Translations under genes and position numbers: made by a program
Notes under the pieces: generated by a model
Database searches by the model: none
Seen by the model: the letters and a program-made list of their open reading frames with translations, nothing else
What the model was told of the DNA's origin: nothing
Shown here: piece by piece, positions 1 through 9,155 of the stretch
How positions within the stretch are numbered: position 1 is the first letter of the stretch
How the letters are laid out: every line of letters starts with the position of its first letter
Origin: Paenibacillus sp. FSL R10-2734
GTDB taxonomy: Bacteria > Bacillota > Bacilli > Paenibacillales > Paenibacillaceae
Length of the DNA: 64,000 nt
NCBI RefSeq assembly: GCF_037963865.1
Contig: NZ_CP150170.1
Span: forward strand, 6,572,001 to 6,636,000
Direction: 5' to 3'

Positions 1-110
1 GAGTTTAGTTGTTCGTGTTAAAGAGTCTAGTTGTTAGTGGAGTCTAGTTGAAACTCGTTATGAACGTCGACCAGCTTCCGTCTGATTATAATTGCTTTTG
101 GCAGGCAGTC

Positions 111-165
111 ACCGTCCAAAAACGCAAAGCAGCGATTCTCCAATTACTGGAGAATCGCTGCTTTG
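111..165 (-). terminator. Rho-independent terminator of the glucanase gene
   Basis: Perfect 18-bp stem (125-142 with 148-165) around a 5-base loop. Read on the minus strand it is followed by GCGTTTTTGG. It lies directly after the stop of the minus-strand glucanase gene. Confidence 0.85.
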
Positions 166-200
166 TTGCGTATAAAAGGTTGTAACTTCTTCTGCGAAAA

Positions 201-3200
201 TTAATTCAATAATCCAGCTGCTTTAAGCAATCTTGTTAGGATCACAGCTGCTTCTGCACGGCTAGTATCATTGCCAGGCGCAAAGCTATCTGCCGATTGA
301 CCTTTCATGATTCCTTTTGCTGTTAAGACATTCACAGCCGCTTTGGCCCAAGAAGAAATGGCAGATGAATCTGTAAATGCATTTGTCTCAAGGGTAGCTC
401 CAGATTCCCCAGCTCCAAGGTTCAAAATCTTCAATGCTCTAGCTGCCATAACAGCCATTTGCTCCCGTGTAATAGGAGCATTCGGACGGAAGGTTCCATC
501 CTCATAGCCTTGAACCAGCCCTAAGGCCGCTGCGGCTCTGGCATCCGCCGCATACCAAGATAAATCGGACACATCACTGAAGGTCTTTGTTGTGTTCTCA
601 GCGGTTAGGCCTAAAGAGCGAATTAGCATAGCTGCGAACTCAGCACGACTGACAGATTTCTGAGGCGCAAAGTTATCTGTGGATTGTCCGGTCAAGATCA
701 GTCGACTAGCAAGCATCTCAATCTCATTCTTCGCCCAATGTGTAGAAATATCCCCGAATGTCACAGGGTGTTGTGCAACGACGAATATACTGCTAGCACT
801 GCTGCTCTTAACAGTAACCTTGGTCATCCCACCTACGAGCTCGAACAATGCAGGTACATAACGGAAGGAACCCATCTGCTCATCGTAAATAAGGACAACC
901 CCCGTCTTTGCAACCAGTGCTCCCGCTATCAAAAATGTACGATCTACATACGTAGTGCCAAACCCATTAGCAGGTACAGTGGTTTTACCATCTGTGACCT
1001 TTAAGGTAATATTCGCCGGTGTTCCTTGCACAATAAATCCTTGCTGCTTAGCCTTGGCAAGCAGTTGTTCCAATCCTGTTCCGCTTAGCGGACTTAGTTG
1101 GAACTCTAGAGTGCCTGCTGGCATTTGTGCAGCTTTCAGCACGCTCTCCACGAGCCCTAACGGGAAGCGATAGCTCATATCGCCACTTCCAATGACAAGC
1201 ACCGCATTTGGGCTAAGTGCTGCCGCATTGCGTAATGCTTCTGCGCTAAAGCGAGCTATACCATCTCCGTTAGCTGAGATCTCGATAAGAGCTTGCCCAG
1301 CAGTCGCCTTAGCTTTTAGCTGCGCATCATTATTCGCAGCTGGTGTAGGTGTAGCGACAGGTGCAACAGGGTTTACTGGCCCTGATGGATCAGGTGAACT
1401 CGTCGGGTTCGTTGGACCTGGAGTACTCGTTGGACCAGTCGGGTCTATTGGACCTGGAGTACTTGTTGGACCAGGTGTACTCGTTGGACTTGGTGTGCTC
1501 GTTGGGTCCACAGGATCTGTCCCGCCATCAGGTACTACCACCTCAAGCGTATACACTCTTTTATCGTTGCCAACAGTTACCGTGAAGTCTGTGCTTCCCG
1601 CTTTAACTCCATTAAGACTGTCGTTTGTAAATGTAGCAATGTCACTGCTCATAACGTTAAGGGTAGCTTGTGCAGTAATATCCACCCCTTCTTTGTCCAA
1701 TACCTGAAGGGTTTCTGACTTTCCTTGCTCCAGTACAACAGGTCCGCTCTGTCCATCTGCCAGCTTAATGGAGAAGGACTTAATTGCCGTCGCTACTCCT
1801 TGGTTCTGTTCGAAGATGCTAAATTCAGGAGACGCATTGGTCAGGAGGTTCATTCGTTCACCACGAATAATCAAGTTGTCGACGAGCAGATTACCTTTTA
1901 GATTTTTGGTAACTTCTATGCCACTCGTACCTGCCCCGTCAAATACATTATTCGTCAGAACAACTCCATCAATAGTCGTGAGGGCATTTCCCACCAGATT
2001 ACCGTGGGCAATCAGACCAGAATAGGTGCTATCGAGCGCCGTATTGTTACGGATGAGCACTTTTCCTTTTAGGTCACTCTCACCAGCGTACAGCCATAAC
2101 GCACCGAGATTCACTCCGTAACCCGAATCATAACTACCTGTGCGAAGCAATGTATTCCGCTCAACGATAGTCGTTCCTTGGAACGGCTCTGCGGAGAAAC
2201 GGGTAGATACAGCGATCCCAGCTCCGTTAGTTACAGTGTCCTTTACCACGTTATCTTGAACTTTGTTATCTTTACCACCGAAGACCACAATGTTATCAGC
2301 CAACCATGGTAGTGAGACGTTATTAAAACGCGCCGTATTGTTATAGCTCAGTGTCCGTTCTGTTCCATTCACATCATTCAATTTGGCATCTGTGAACGAC
2401 CACATCGCAATACCATCATCCCCTGGATAGCGGATGTCACTTTGTTCCATCATGCTGTTGCCGGTACCTACGGCAAAGTTAATTCCATCCGCCATTAGGT
2501 TACGGATTCGTAGACCTGCCATATACAGACCATTCGTGCGAGCCTTCTCACCAATAGGTTGTGTTAACCACAAGCCTGCTTTGGTATGTTCAATCCATAC
2601 GTTTTGAATGACTGAGCCTTGGCCGAAAGCACCATGGAACGCATTCGTGACCCCCTCATCATCCCGTACATTAATACCGCCTTCAATCAATAGATCGTAT
2701 ACACCAATCTTGCCGCCGTGGCCGTAGAATTTGGCTCCATTAAGAACGGTATACCACATGCCAGCACCACGTATTTCAGCGGTATTCAAATCGAGTAGAC
2801 CATCTCCGACATTAAAGGCACCTGCTGGGAACCAAACACCTTTACCCGTAGCATTCGCTTCCTCAAGCGCTGCCTTAAAGGCTGTGGTATCGTCGCCTTC
2901 ATCATTCGCTACCGCTCCAAAATCCGTTACGGAAATAAATCCTTCAGGGCGAGTCAGCTCAGGAGCGACCTGCTCCATATCCATTAAGTCGATGACGTAA
3001 GAAGCTGCATTGTCTCCTGTCCCCTTCTCTAAGCGAATGGTTGCTCCAGCAGGAGCATCACCAATCAGAGCATGAATCTCATCAAAGAAGCGATGTCCAC
3101 TACCTTGACGAGGATCATTAGACCATGGGTAGCTGCCATATTCCCAAGCGTATTTCGAAGTCAGATTAAGCTGTTTCTTAACTCCATCTACATATAGAGT

Positions 3201-3875
3201 CAAGGTTTCTTCAGCACCAGCACCATCTGGACTGTCCGGAATGGAATAGCGAAGAACAATAGAATTAGCTGCTTCTGCAAGCTTGAACTCTATATAGTCC
3301 CCAGTATTCTTCAAGGCGACAGCTTGTCGTCCAGAAGCCTCGGAAGCCATAGTACGATATTTTCGCGAAGGACCGATTAGTGTTCCGTTAGTCACTGCAT
3401 CCTCAGCTTCATAGCTGATGTAAGGAACTGTTGCTCCACGGTAAACTTTATTCACGCTATTTTTTACTGTCAGCCTATCAATAGTTACTTTACCCCAATC
3501 GATGTTGTCGTTGCTTAGAGAAACCGTATTGATCCCTGCACGTAGCTTCAACTTCACCTGCATAGTCTTCCAAGAGGAAGTCTCGACCACGTTAACTTTA
3601 GCCGCTTCCTTCAGGCCGTTCACCTCAAGCAACAGATCCGTAACATCACTGGAAGTATTCTTGTAACGAACAACGGCATCATATTCACCAGCTTGCTGGG
3701 CATTGACTGCAAAACGTATAACATGATCCCCTTGGAATGCTTCTCCTCCTGAATAAATTGCATCTGTAGGGATAGGCAAGAAGCTCCAAAGTATGCTATC
3801 GGTCCCCACAGCAGAACCAAGTTGAACAGCTGATGCGTCGTGAGATTGTAGCCTAACTTCTCTTCCAGCGTCCAC
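201..3875 (-). CDS. Alpha-1,3-glucanase (GH87), catalytic and SLH part, downstream of a frameshift
   Basis: This is the C-terminal half of a secreted surface enzyme predicted to cut alpha-1,3-glucan (mutan, fungal wall glucan). In order: two CBM6/35-like beta-sandwich domains (about residues 1-310), a right-handed beta-helix starting FISVTDFGAV, an Ig-like domain, a Pro/Thr linker of TSTPGPT repeats, an S-layer-adjacent domain and three SLH domains (about 1040-1224) for cell-wall anchoring. Asp463 (in MADGINF) and Asp486-Asp487 (in PGDDGIAMWS) are spaced 23 and 24 residues, which equals the spacing of the three catalytic aspartates I recall for characterised GH87 enzymes. The GTG at 3875 has no ribosome site; this frame is most likely the continuation of the gene starting at 7066, separated by a one-base frameshift. 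Confidence 0.88.
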   Translation of the reverse strand: MDAGREVRLQSHDASAVQLGSAVGTDSILWSFLPIPTDAIYSGGEAFQGDHVIRFAVNAQQAGEYDAVVRYKNTSSDVTDLLLEVNGLKEAAKVNVVETSSWKTMQVKLKLRAGINTVSLSNDNIDWGKVTIDRLTVKNSVNKVYRGATVPYISYEAEDAVTNGTLIGPSRKYRTMASEASGRQAVALKNTGDYIEFKLAEAANSIVLRYSIPDSPDGAGAEETLTLYVDGVKKQLNLTSKYAWEYGSYPWSNDPRQGSGHRFFDEIHALIGDAPAGATIRLEKGTGDNAASYVIDLMDMEQVAPELTRPEGFISVTDFGAVANDEGDDTTAFKAALEEANATGKGVWFPAGAFNVGDGLLDLNTAEIRGAGMWYTVLNGAKFYGHGGKIGVYDLLIEGGINVRDDEGVTNAFHGAFGQGSVIQNVWIEHTKAGLWLTQPIGEKARTNGLYMAGLRIRNLMADGINFAVGTGNSMMEQSDIRYPGDDGIAMWSFTDAKLNDVNGTERTLSYNNTARFNNVSLPWLADNIVVFGGKDNKVQDNVVKDTVTNGAGIAVSTRFSAEPFQGTTIVERNTLLRTGSYDSGYGVNLGALWLYAGESDLKGKVLIRNNTALDSTYSGLIAHGNLVGNALTTIDGVVLTNNVFDGAGTSGIEVTKNLKGNLLVDNLIIRGERMNLLTNASPEFSIFEQNQGVATAIKSFSIKLADGQSGPVVLEQGKSETLQVLDKEGVDITAQATLNVMSSDIATFTNDSLNGVKAGSTDFTVTVGNDKRVYTLEVVVPDGGTDPVDPTSTPSPTSTPGPTSTPGPIDPTGPTSTPGPTNPTSSPDPSGPVNPVAPVATPTPAANNDAQLKAKATAGQALIEISANGDGIARFSAEALRNAAALSPNAVLVIGSGDMSYRFPLGLVESVLKAAQMPAGTLEFQLSPLSGTGLEQLLAKAKQQGFIVQGTPANITLKVTDGKTTVPANGFGTTYVDRTFLIAGALVAKTGVVLIYDEQMGSFRYVPALFELVGGMTKVTVKSSSASSIFVVAQHPVTFGDISTHWAKNEIEMLASRLILTGQSTDNFAPQKSVSRAEFAAMLIRSLGLTAENTTKTFSDVSDLSWYAADARAAAALGLVQGYEDGTFRPNAPITREQMAVMAARALKILNLGAGESGATLETNAFTDSSAISSWAKAAVNVLTAKGIMKGQSADSFAPGNDTSRAEAAVILTRLLKAAGLLN

Positions 3876-6800
3876 TGGGAACGTTCTGTTTCGCCAGAAG
3901 CTAACAAGACGGCTTGATCTGTTTCATTTAAAGAAAGATATTGCTTCGTCTGAACGTTCATAATGCGTTTACGTCCATTTACATCCTGTACGATCCATTG
4001 GGAGTGAGCCTCCTTGTCGGAAGCTTCTGCATATACGAGTGCCCCTTCTTGTTCAGCCAATACTTTGCCAGTCAGACCTTTAGGCACGATCGTTATAATG
4101 TTGGTATCATTCTGAACTGGAGTTGTTGTATTGTTATTGCGCAGTTCTCCAGACGGAGTAATAAACTCCTGTGGAGCCGCTTCAAGTGTCCATTGAGCTA
4201 AGCCGTCACTCTCTAGTAGGAGCGCACGTTCAGCATATCCTGTCTTATTCGCAATGTTTATTAATTCATCATCGTATTCTCCATAGAGACTACGAATGGT
4301 GTAATGCGTATAATCGGAGGCCAAGCTTACTTCCCAAGCGGATGCTCCGTCTATAGCCGGTTCCGCGCTACTGCTCTCCAAGTATGAATAATCTCCATTC
4401 AATGTTAAAAAATGACCTGTTGCTCGATTGATAATCGTCTGTTTACCATCCTGCACAGATATATTCCAATGCGAGAATCCATTGTCTGCTGACGGCTGTC
4501 CGTATAGAACAACCCCATGCTCATTCTCGTATAAATACTCCCCACTGCTTGCATTCTTAAATCTTACCGGGTAAGTAGGGGTCGGCGGCGCAATCGCTTC
4601 AACGGTTTCGGCAGTATAATGAGCACTGTTTCTATCCGCCGCACCTGCCGCCTTACTGATGCGTAGAATAGGATTACCATTATCATCCGCTGCACCGTAA
4701 ATGTAGTGACCTGCCCATGAGCTCATAATGGTAGTCACACCTGACGGCAGCATATCAACCTTCCACTTAATGCTGGCCCATACATCGTACACAGTTTGCA
4801 ATGTCTGAACATTTACATTAGGCTCAATCTCATCTACTGCACCACCTATATGCTCCAGGGAGAGATAACGTCCAGTACCTTTATTTTTAATCTTCACAGA
4901 TCCATTGCTACCAGCAATTTCTTGCAGCTGCCAGACAAAGGAATCATCATTCATATCAAGTGAGCCATAAGTAGCCTGACCTACTGTTACATCCTCGTTC
5001 GCAGCAGCTAGAGCTGCAGGATTTTGGTCAGCGGTTACAGATTCAGGCTTATCCTGCGGCACCACTGCTTCAGTGGCCTGTGAGTCATAGACAGCTTCAG
5101 TGACAGTCTTAGATTCTAGCAATTTCTCTAATACATCTGGAGCAGTCAACAAAGGACCATCCTTAAGATATTGATCCTCACCATTTACAGCGTCTAGCTT
5201 GAAGCGGAACAAGTCCGGCTTTTTCTCAGTAACGGTAACAAATCGCCACTGTGGGCTGCCCCAGCCTGGATTGATCACCCCATACTCGGCATATTTGGTG
5301 AGATTCTGAAGCGAGATATATTTCTCAGGGCGTTTGTTAGGTTCCTTGTCGAGAACACTGCTGATTACGTATGTGTTGTCGCCAATATTTTTGCCTGTCC
5401 AGATATATTCTCGCTCCACATTATTCCTGTCTGGAAGCTCAGTGACCTGGATATGGCCATCTGGCATATTCATCGTGTTAACGTAGTGGCCTGTTTTCTT
5501 ATTCTTGAACAGCTTACGGCCGTTATATTTCTCCACGAGCCATTGATCAGATTCATCCTTTTGCATATTTCCATATTTCAAAAGGCCATCAGCAGACTCA
5601 TACCAATAAAAAGACTTCCAGCCATTCTGAATCCTATAATAAGGCTGTGTGCCGTCAGTCGGTATGTTAGGTTCTAAAAGCTGCCACTGCGCGCTCAAGG
5701 AAGTCGCATCCCCATTCGCTCCAGCACTGTCCACACCTAAGGTAGAAAGATAAATACCTCTGACCCCGAGATTCTCTAACGTCTGATAGTCATCATAATC
5801 ATCAGAATCTTTAAAATCCCACTGATCCGATGACTGACTTTCGTTGATCTGTAAGGCCTTGGCTGTGCCTTCACTATAAGAAACATAATGATCGGTTGCT
5901 GCATTACGGATACGTTTATTGCCGTCATAATCCTCTATATACCATAGATAATCGGATGAATCAGCAGCATCTGGAGCAATTAATCCGTGCTTAAGCGCGC
6001 CGTTTGCGGATTCATACAAGAAATCTGTAGCTACTTGTGCATCTGTATAAGTTGCCAAGCGTACAGGCTGCAACTCGGAAATAGGTACAATTTTCCATTG
6101 GGCATTATGACTGGTTGCTTCACCCGGCCAGCTGTTAGAGCGTACGTTGTTATCTTCCTCAAACTGAGGATTCAGCCATAAAGGTTTAACTCCGTCGGTT
6201 AATCCTTTATTACTTAAGGTAATAAAACCCGCCCCATCCGCGCCTGGTGCATCTTCTTTCACCCATTCACTTAGCATCACCTTGTCCGGATCGATTTCTT
6301 GCGAAAAAACTCCAGCCCAAGTCACTTCATTTTGCTTAATATAATGACCCGTCTCACGGTTTCGAATCATCAGTGTTCCTTCGTCCGTTCCCGGCTCAAG
6401 AAACCACTGGGCAGCCTCATTCTTCAAAGGTTGTTTACCGTAAAGTACATTTCCTTTTTCCTCATACATCACCTGACCGGGGCGCATCCGGCTTTCCAGC
6501 CGTACTGGTGCTGCATTTGGGTCGATAAAAGCCCACTGCGGACTCTCAAACGTAATATTGATATCCGAGCTTACTTGCGCATAACCGAGCTGATTCTCCT
6601 CGTGGATAACCAGTTTACTCTCTGGCACCGTCGCACTTCGGATGATCATGTATCCGTTTCTATTGGAAGTATCGATCAACCATTGATCCGTTACACTTCC
6701 TGAGCCTTGGAGATCAACTGCCTTAAGCGTATCCTCTTTGCCGTTATTACCAGCCATTGTAATGTAGTGGCTCGTCTTCACATTCTTAATTCGTGACAGA

Positions 6801-7066
6801 CCATTTACCGTCTCCACTGTCCAATGCGATGAAGCATCCGCTGGATTGGTCATTCCATAACGCACAATGCCGTCAGACGTTTCATATAAAAAATTATTTT
6901 TCCACTTATTCTTGATTAGTACCGTCCCTGATGGAATTAGCCCTGCGCCTGTTCCTCCAACCCCTTCTGCTCCTACGGAACCGCTACCGATTCCCATCAC
7001 AGGCAAGCTTGAGAAAATCAGCAGCATCGCGAGCAGACCCGCCAACGCGGACCTGAATCGTTTCAT
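3620..7066 (-). CDS. N-terminal part of the same giant glucanase: signal peptide plus trefoil-like repeats (frameshifted)
   Basis: Starts at ATG 7066 behind GAGGGGGCACATTT, 13 codons inside the longest frame. Residues 1-35 form a signal peptide (MKRFRSALAGLLAMLLIFSS). About seven repeats of 90-150 residues follow, each opening like KNKWKNNFLYE or KNASSGEYLYE and carrying SQW/PQW pairs; they resemble beta-trefoil (ricin-type) carbohydrate-binding modules, although I cannot name the family. The frame ends in low-quality sequence after SQWTLEE. The other frame takes over at EVRLQSHDAS near 3868, so roughly the last 80 residues of this frame are probably not real. Restored, the protein would be about 2,280 residues. 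A cre-like site lies upstream. Confidence 0.8.
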   Translation of the reverse strand: MKRFRSALAGLLAMLLIFSSLPVMGIGSGSVGAEGVGGTGAGLIPSGTVLIKNKWKNNFLYETSDGIVRYGMTNPADASSHWTVETVNGLSRIKNVKTSHYITMAGNNGKEDTLKAVDLQGSGSVTDQWLIDTSNRNGYMIIRSATVPESKLVIHEENQLGYAQVSSDINITFESPQWAFIDPNAAPVRLESRMRPGQVMYEEKGNVLYGKQPLKNEAAQWFLEPGTDEGTLMIRNRETGHYIKQNEVTWAGVFSQEIDPDKVMLSEWVKEDAPGADGAGFITLSNKGLTDGVKPLWLNPQFEEDNNVRSNSWPGEATSHNAQWKIVPISELQPVRLATYTDAQVATDFLYESANGALKHGLIAPDAADSSDYLWYIEDYDGNKRIRNAATDHYVSYSEGTAKALQINESQSSDQWDFKDSDDYDDYQTLENLGVRGIYLSTLGVDSAGANGDATSLSAQWQLLEPNIPTDGTQPYYRIQNGWKSFYWYESADGLLKYGNMQKDESDQWLVEKYNGRKLFKNKKTGHYVNTMNMPDGHIQVTELPDRNNVEREYIWTGKNIGDNTYVISSVLDKEPNKRPEKYISLQNLTKYAEYGVINPGWGSPQWRFVTVTEKKPDLFRFKLDAVNGEDQYLKDGPLLTAPDVLEKLLESKTVTEAVYDSQATEAVVPQDKPESVTADQNPAALAAANEDVTVGQATYGSLDMNDDSFVWQLQEIAGSNGSVKIKNKGTGRYLSLEHIGGAVDEIEPNVNVQTLQTVYDVWASIKWKVDMLPSGVTTIMSSWAGHYIYGAADDNGNPILRISKAAGAADRNSAHYTAETVEAIAPPTPTYPVRFKNASSGEYLYENEHGVVLYGQPSADNGFSHWNISVQDGKQTIINRATGHFLTLNGDYSYLESSSAEPAIDGASAWEVSLASDYTHYTIRSLYGEYDDELINIANKTGYAERALLLESDGLAQWTLEAAPQEFITPSGELRNNNTTTPVQNDTNIITIVPKGLTGKVLAEQEGALVYAEASDKEAHSQWIVQDVNGRKRIMNVQTKQYLSLNETDQAVLLASGETERSQWTLEEKLGYNLTTHQLFNLVLLWGPIAYFGASCLSLQMQFIQEEKHSKGIMLYVLQSMPSKLVNMMPLFVTRILPVMLRICCLR

Positions 7067-7112
7067 AAATGTGCCCCCTCTACCTAATATGGACTTCCCT
7101 TCCATCTTAAGT

Positions 7113-7126
7113 TGGTAACGCTTACA
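7113..7126 (-). promoter_or_regulatory. Possible CcpA cre site before the glucanase gene
   Basis: TGGTAACGCTTACA fits the loose cre consensus TGNAANCGNWNNCW with one mismatch and lies 47 bp upstream of the start. Carbon control would suit a polysaccharidase gene. Based on sequence match only. Confidence 0.4.
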
Positions 7127-7199
7127 ACGCGATGTGTGATTTTATCCAGAAAAAGGTGTATTTGTACGAATCTCCCGAAATCTGTGGATTGCTGAAAGA

Positions 7200-7228
7200 T
7201 TGACAATTCGACTGAACCCTAAGATAGT
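7200..7228 (+). promoter_or_regulatory. SigA-type promoter of the pentapeptide-repeat gene
   Basis: TTGACA (7200-7205), 17-bp spacer, GATAGT (7223-7228), 42 bp before the start codon. The -35 is perfect; the -10 matches at four of six positions. Confidence 0.5.
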
Positions 7229-7269
7229 TAATTTAGTTACAAACAAGCGTTCATCAAATGGAGGTACCT

Positions 7270-7908
7270 ATGAAATTCAAAATGGATTCACCAAAAATAA
7301 CAGATCCAGATGCTCTACTCCCTGAACAAATATACTCACTGCAATCCAAAGATGAATTCAGTCGCTGCAGCATAAGCGATACGGTTATTGATAATCAAGA
7401 GGCTAACAAGGTTAGCTTTGATCAAGTGATTTTTAAAAATGTAACGATTATCGAGTCGTCCTTAACTGGTATTGAGCTAATGGATGTGGTTTTTGAGCGA
7501 TGCGATCTATCCAATGTCGATTTTACGAATGCCATTATTCATCGAACCGAATTTAGAAACTGCAAGCTTATCGGCACAGACTTTACAAGAGGTAGATTCC
7601 AAAATGTTCGCGTGGTAGATTGCATCGGGGATTTTGCTACGTTTCGATTGGCTAATCTGAAGCAGGTTGCTTTTGAAAATAGTTCATTAATGAGTTCTGA
7701 TTACTACCAATCTAACTTCCAGAAGGTCAGCTTTAGCGAGTGTAATATTGATCAAGCCACATTGTCAGGCTCTAAGCTAAACGGGATCGATCTTAGTGAC
7801 TGCGAGTTCAGTGGCTTGATCGTAGATATACAAGATTTGGAGGGATGTATCATTTCGCCTCAGCAAGCTGTTTCCTTTGTGGGATTGATGGGTTTGGTGA
7901 TAAAATAA
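7270..7908 (+). CDS. Pentapeptide-repeat protein
   Basis: A 212-residue protein with many A(D/N)LXX-like five-residue repeats through its middle (for example LSNVDFTNAI, LIGTDFTRGRF, LNGIDLSDCEF), predicted to fold as a right-handed quadrilateral beta-helix. Start chosen at ATG 7270 because GGAGGT lies five bases upstream; the in-frame ATG at 7258 overlaps that ribosome site. No signal peptide or membrane segment. Some family members (Qnr, McbG) protect gyrase by mimicking DNA, but most have no known role, and nothing here points to gyrase. Single gene with its own promoter, convergent with the SprT-like gene 13 bp downstream. Confidence 0.8.
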   Translation: MKFKMDSPKITDPDALLPEQIYSLQSKDEFSRCSISDTVIDNQEANKVSFDQVIFKNVTIIESSLTGIELMDVVFERCDLSNVDFTNAIIHRTEFRNCKLIGTDFTRGRFQNVRVVDCIGDFATFRLANLKQVAFENSSLMSSDYYQSNFQKVSFSECNIDQATLSGSKLNGIDLSDCEFSGLIVDIQDLEGCIISPQQAVSFVGLMGLVIK

Positions 7909-7921
7909 CGCCCTTGTCTGC

Positions 7922-8401
7922 TTACTGGACTTCCAGCGCCAGCAGCTTCAGCTTGCCCGAGCATTTGCCGCAGCGATAGCGCTTTGGGTCTACTTTTCGC
8001 TTGCGCGGATACTCCATGGCACACGCTGTACATATCAGCTTATACCGATAAGGTAGAGACTTCCGAGCTTTCGCACCCGGCAATGTCTGACAGTAACGGC
8101 TCCCACCGACCTGTGCCAGTAGGCTTTTGAAATCCGTGTCACGATGCATATATCCTCGCTTCGCCAAATGCAGATGATAATGGCAGAGCTCATGCTTAAT
8201 AATCTTCTCTGTCTCTTCTCTACCGAAAATAGCAAGCTGATGGGGATTAATCTCTATATTATGGCTCTTGGTAAAATATCGGCCGCCTGTTGAAGATAAT
8301 CGGCTGTTAAAGCTCGCCTTGTGCCTAAAGGGTACGCCAAAGCTGTCCCGTGATACCTGCTCAATCCACAGCTGCAGCTCTTCGTTGGTCATCGTTTCCA
8401 T
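7922..8401 (-). CDS. SprT-like zinc metallopeptidase-fold protein
   Basis: A 159-residue cytoplasmic protein. HELCH at residues 70-74 is the HExxH zinc site and two Cys pairs near the C-terminus (ICTAC, CGKC) form a zinc ribbon, the SprT-like family layout; B. subtilis YdcK is the nearest named relative I recall. No protease substrate is established for the bacterial members. The start is ATG 8401 or ATG 8392; GAGAG upstream slightly favours 8401. In B. subtilis ydcK lies close to cmpA and tex, and cmpA is also close by here (8942). Confidence 0.85.
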   Translation of the reverse strand: METMTNEELQLWIEQVSRDSFGVPFRHKASFNSRLSSTGGRYFTKSHNIEINPHQLAIFGREETEKIIKHELCHYHLHLAKRGYMHRDTDFKSLLAQVGGSRYCQTLPGAKARKSLPYRYKLICTACAMEYPRKRKVDPKRYRCGKCSGKLKLLALEVQ

Positions 8402-8512
8402 AGCGTTCTCTCACAAGTCCTTTCCACGGGAATTAAGATCTCTACTTGAATTGTAACTTGTGCATAGGCTAAACTGTCAAGAAGGAAGACAAGTACGGAG
8501 GGAGAATGACCA

Positions 8513-8875
8513 ATGCCGAAAATGCGATATGTAATTTTACAGCAGCATCAAGAATTGCAATTCGTGGAAATGCCCGAGGAATATGCGTACCAGCTAAGTG
8601 CGCTCAATTTACGTCTAAACAAAGAAATCGACAAGCTGACAGCCGATAATGTACCGGATCTGCCCTTAGCCATTGCTGAGTGTGATTCACTGGATCTGCT
8701 GCGTGAGGATTATTCCCTGGAATCTGGCCTGGACTATATCAATAGATTGGAACAGGCCTTTGCCTCTGTTCAGGAGCAGAAGAACTATCCGCTGATCTCC
8801 CTGTTAACCGAGATTCGGGCGCTGCAAGCTCAATTAGAGCAGTGGTATGAAGAGGAAGCAGAAAGCATTCTGTAA
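8513..8875 (+). CDS. Conserved hypothetical protein, 120 residues
   Basis: No family recognised. ATG 8513 is preceded by GGAGGGAGAATGACCA. The product is acidic, soluble and mainly helical, begins MPKMRYVILQQ and ends in a Glu-rich helix (QWYEEEAESIL). No signal, membrane segment or metal motif. It is followed 66 bp downstream by cmpA in the same direction and transcribed away from the SprT-like gene, so it may share transcripts with cmpA. Codon use and ribosome site look normal, so it is probably a genuine gene. Confidence 0.7.
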   Translation: MPKMRYVILQQHQELQFVEMPEEYAYQLSALNLRLNKEIDKLTADNVPDLPLAIAECDSLDLLREDYSLESGLDYINRLEQAFASVQEQKNYPLISLLTEIRALQAQLEQWYEEEAESIL

Positions 8876-8941
8876 ATCGTCACCTTTAGGCTCATTTCTC
8901 CATATGCTAACTTACGTAAGCAGTTAGAGGAGTGATACCCT

Positions 8942-9079
8942 TTGCCACAGTGGCTCTGCCATCAACTGATGAAAGCTTATTACAAGAAGGACCGCCGTCA
9001 GATCAAGCTGCTGAACGAGTGCTGGTTCTTTTATCGTAATTCTGCGGAATCACCGGATTTCATCCAAAGAAATTTATAG
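8942..9079 (+). CDS. cmpA: Cortex morphogenetic protein CmpA
   Basis: A 45-residue protein starting at TTG 8942, with GAGGAG eight bases upstream. The core KKDRRQIKLLNECWFFYR closely matches what I recall of B. subtilis CmpA, a small sporulation protein that joins coat and cortex assembly and helps ClpXP remove SpoIVA from defective spores. It is slightly longer than the 37-residue B. subtilis protein owing to a C-terminal tail. Its place beside a SprT-like gene also matches B. subtilis. The TTG start and short length make it easy to overlook. Confidence 0.85.
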   Translation: MPQWLCHQLMKAYYKKDRRQIKLLNECWFFYRNSAESPDFIQRNL

Positions 9080-9094
9080 GATTCGTTGAAATTC

Positions 9095-9130
9095 AAAAAT
9101 CCATCCCGCTACTTACTGGGGATGGATTTT
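9095..9130. terminator. Bidirectional terminator between cmpA and the small membrane protein gene
   Basis: 13-bp stem AAAAATCCATCCC / GGGATGGATTTTT (9095-9107, 9118-9130), with A and T runs on both sides, between two convergent genes. It is flanked by an imperfect direct repeat ATAGRATTCGTTGAAAT. Confidence 0.85.
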
Positions 9131-9155
9131 TGTATAGAATTCGTTGAAATCCCAA

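Noticed and set aside
1..60. Three copies of GAGTYTAGTTG at the window edge
   Set aside because: Too short and cut by the window border to classify; may be part of another repeat element.
3860..3880. Programmed -1 frameshift in the glucanase
   Set aside because: No slippery heptamer or downstream structure; an indel or assembly error is simpler.
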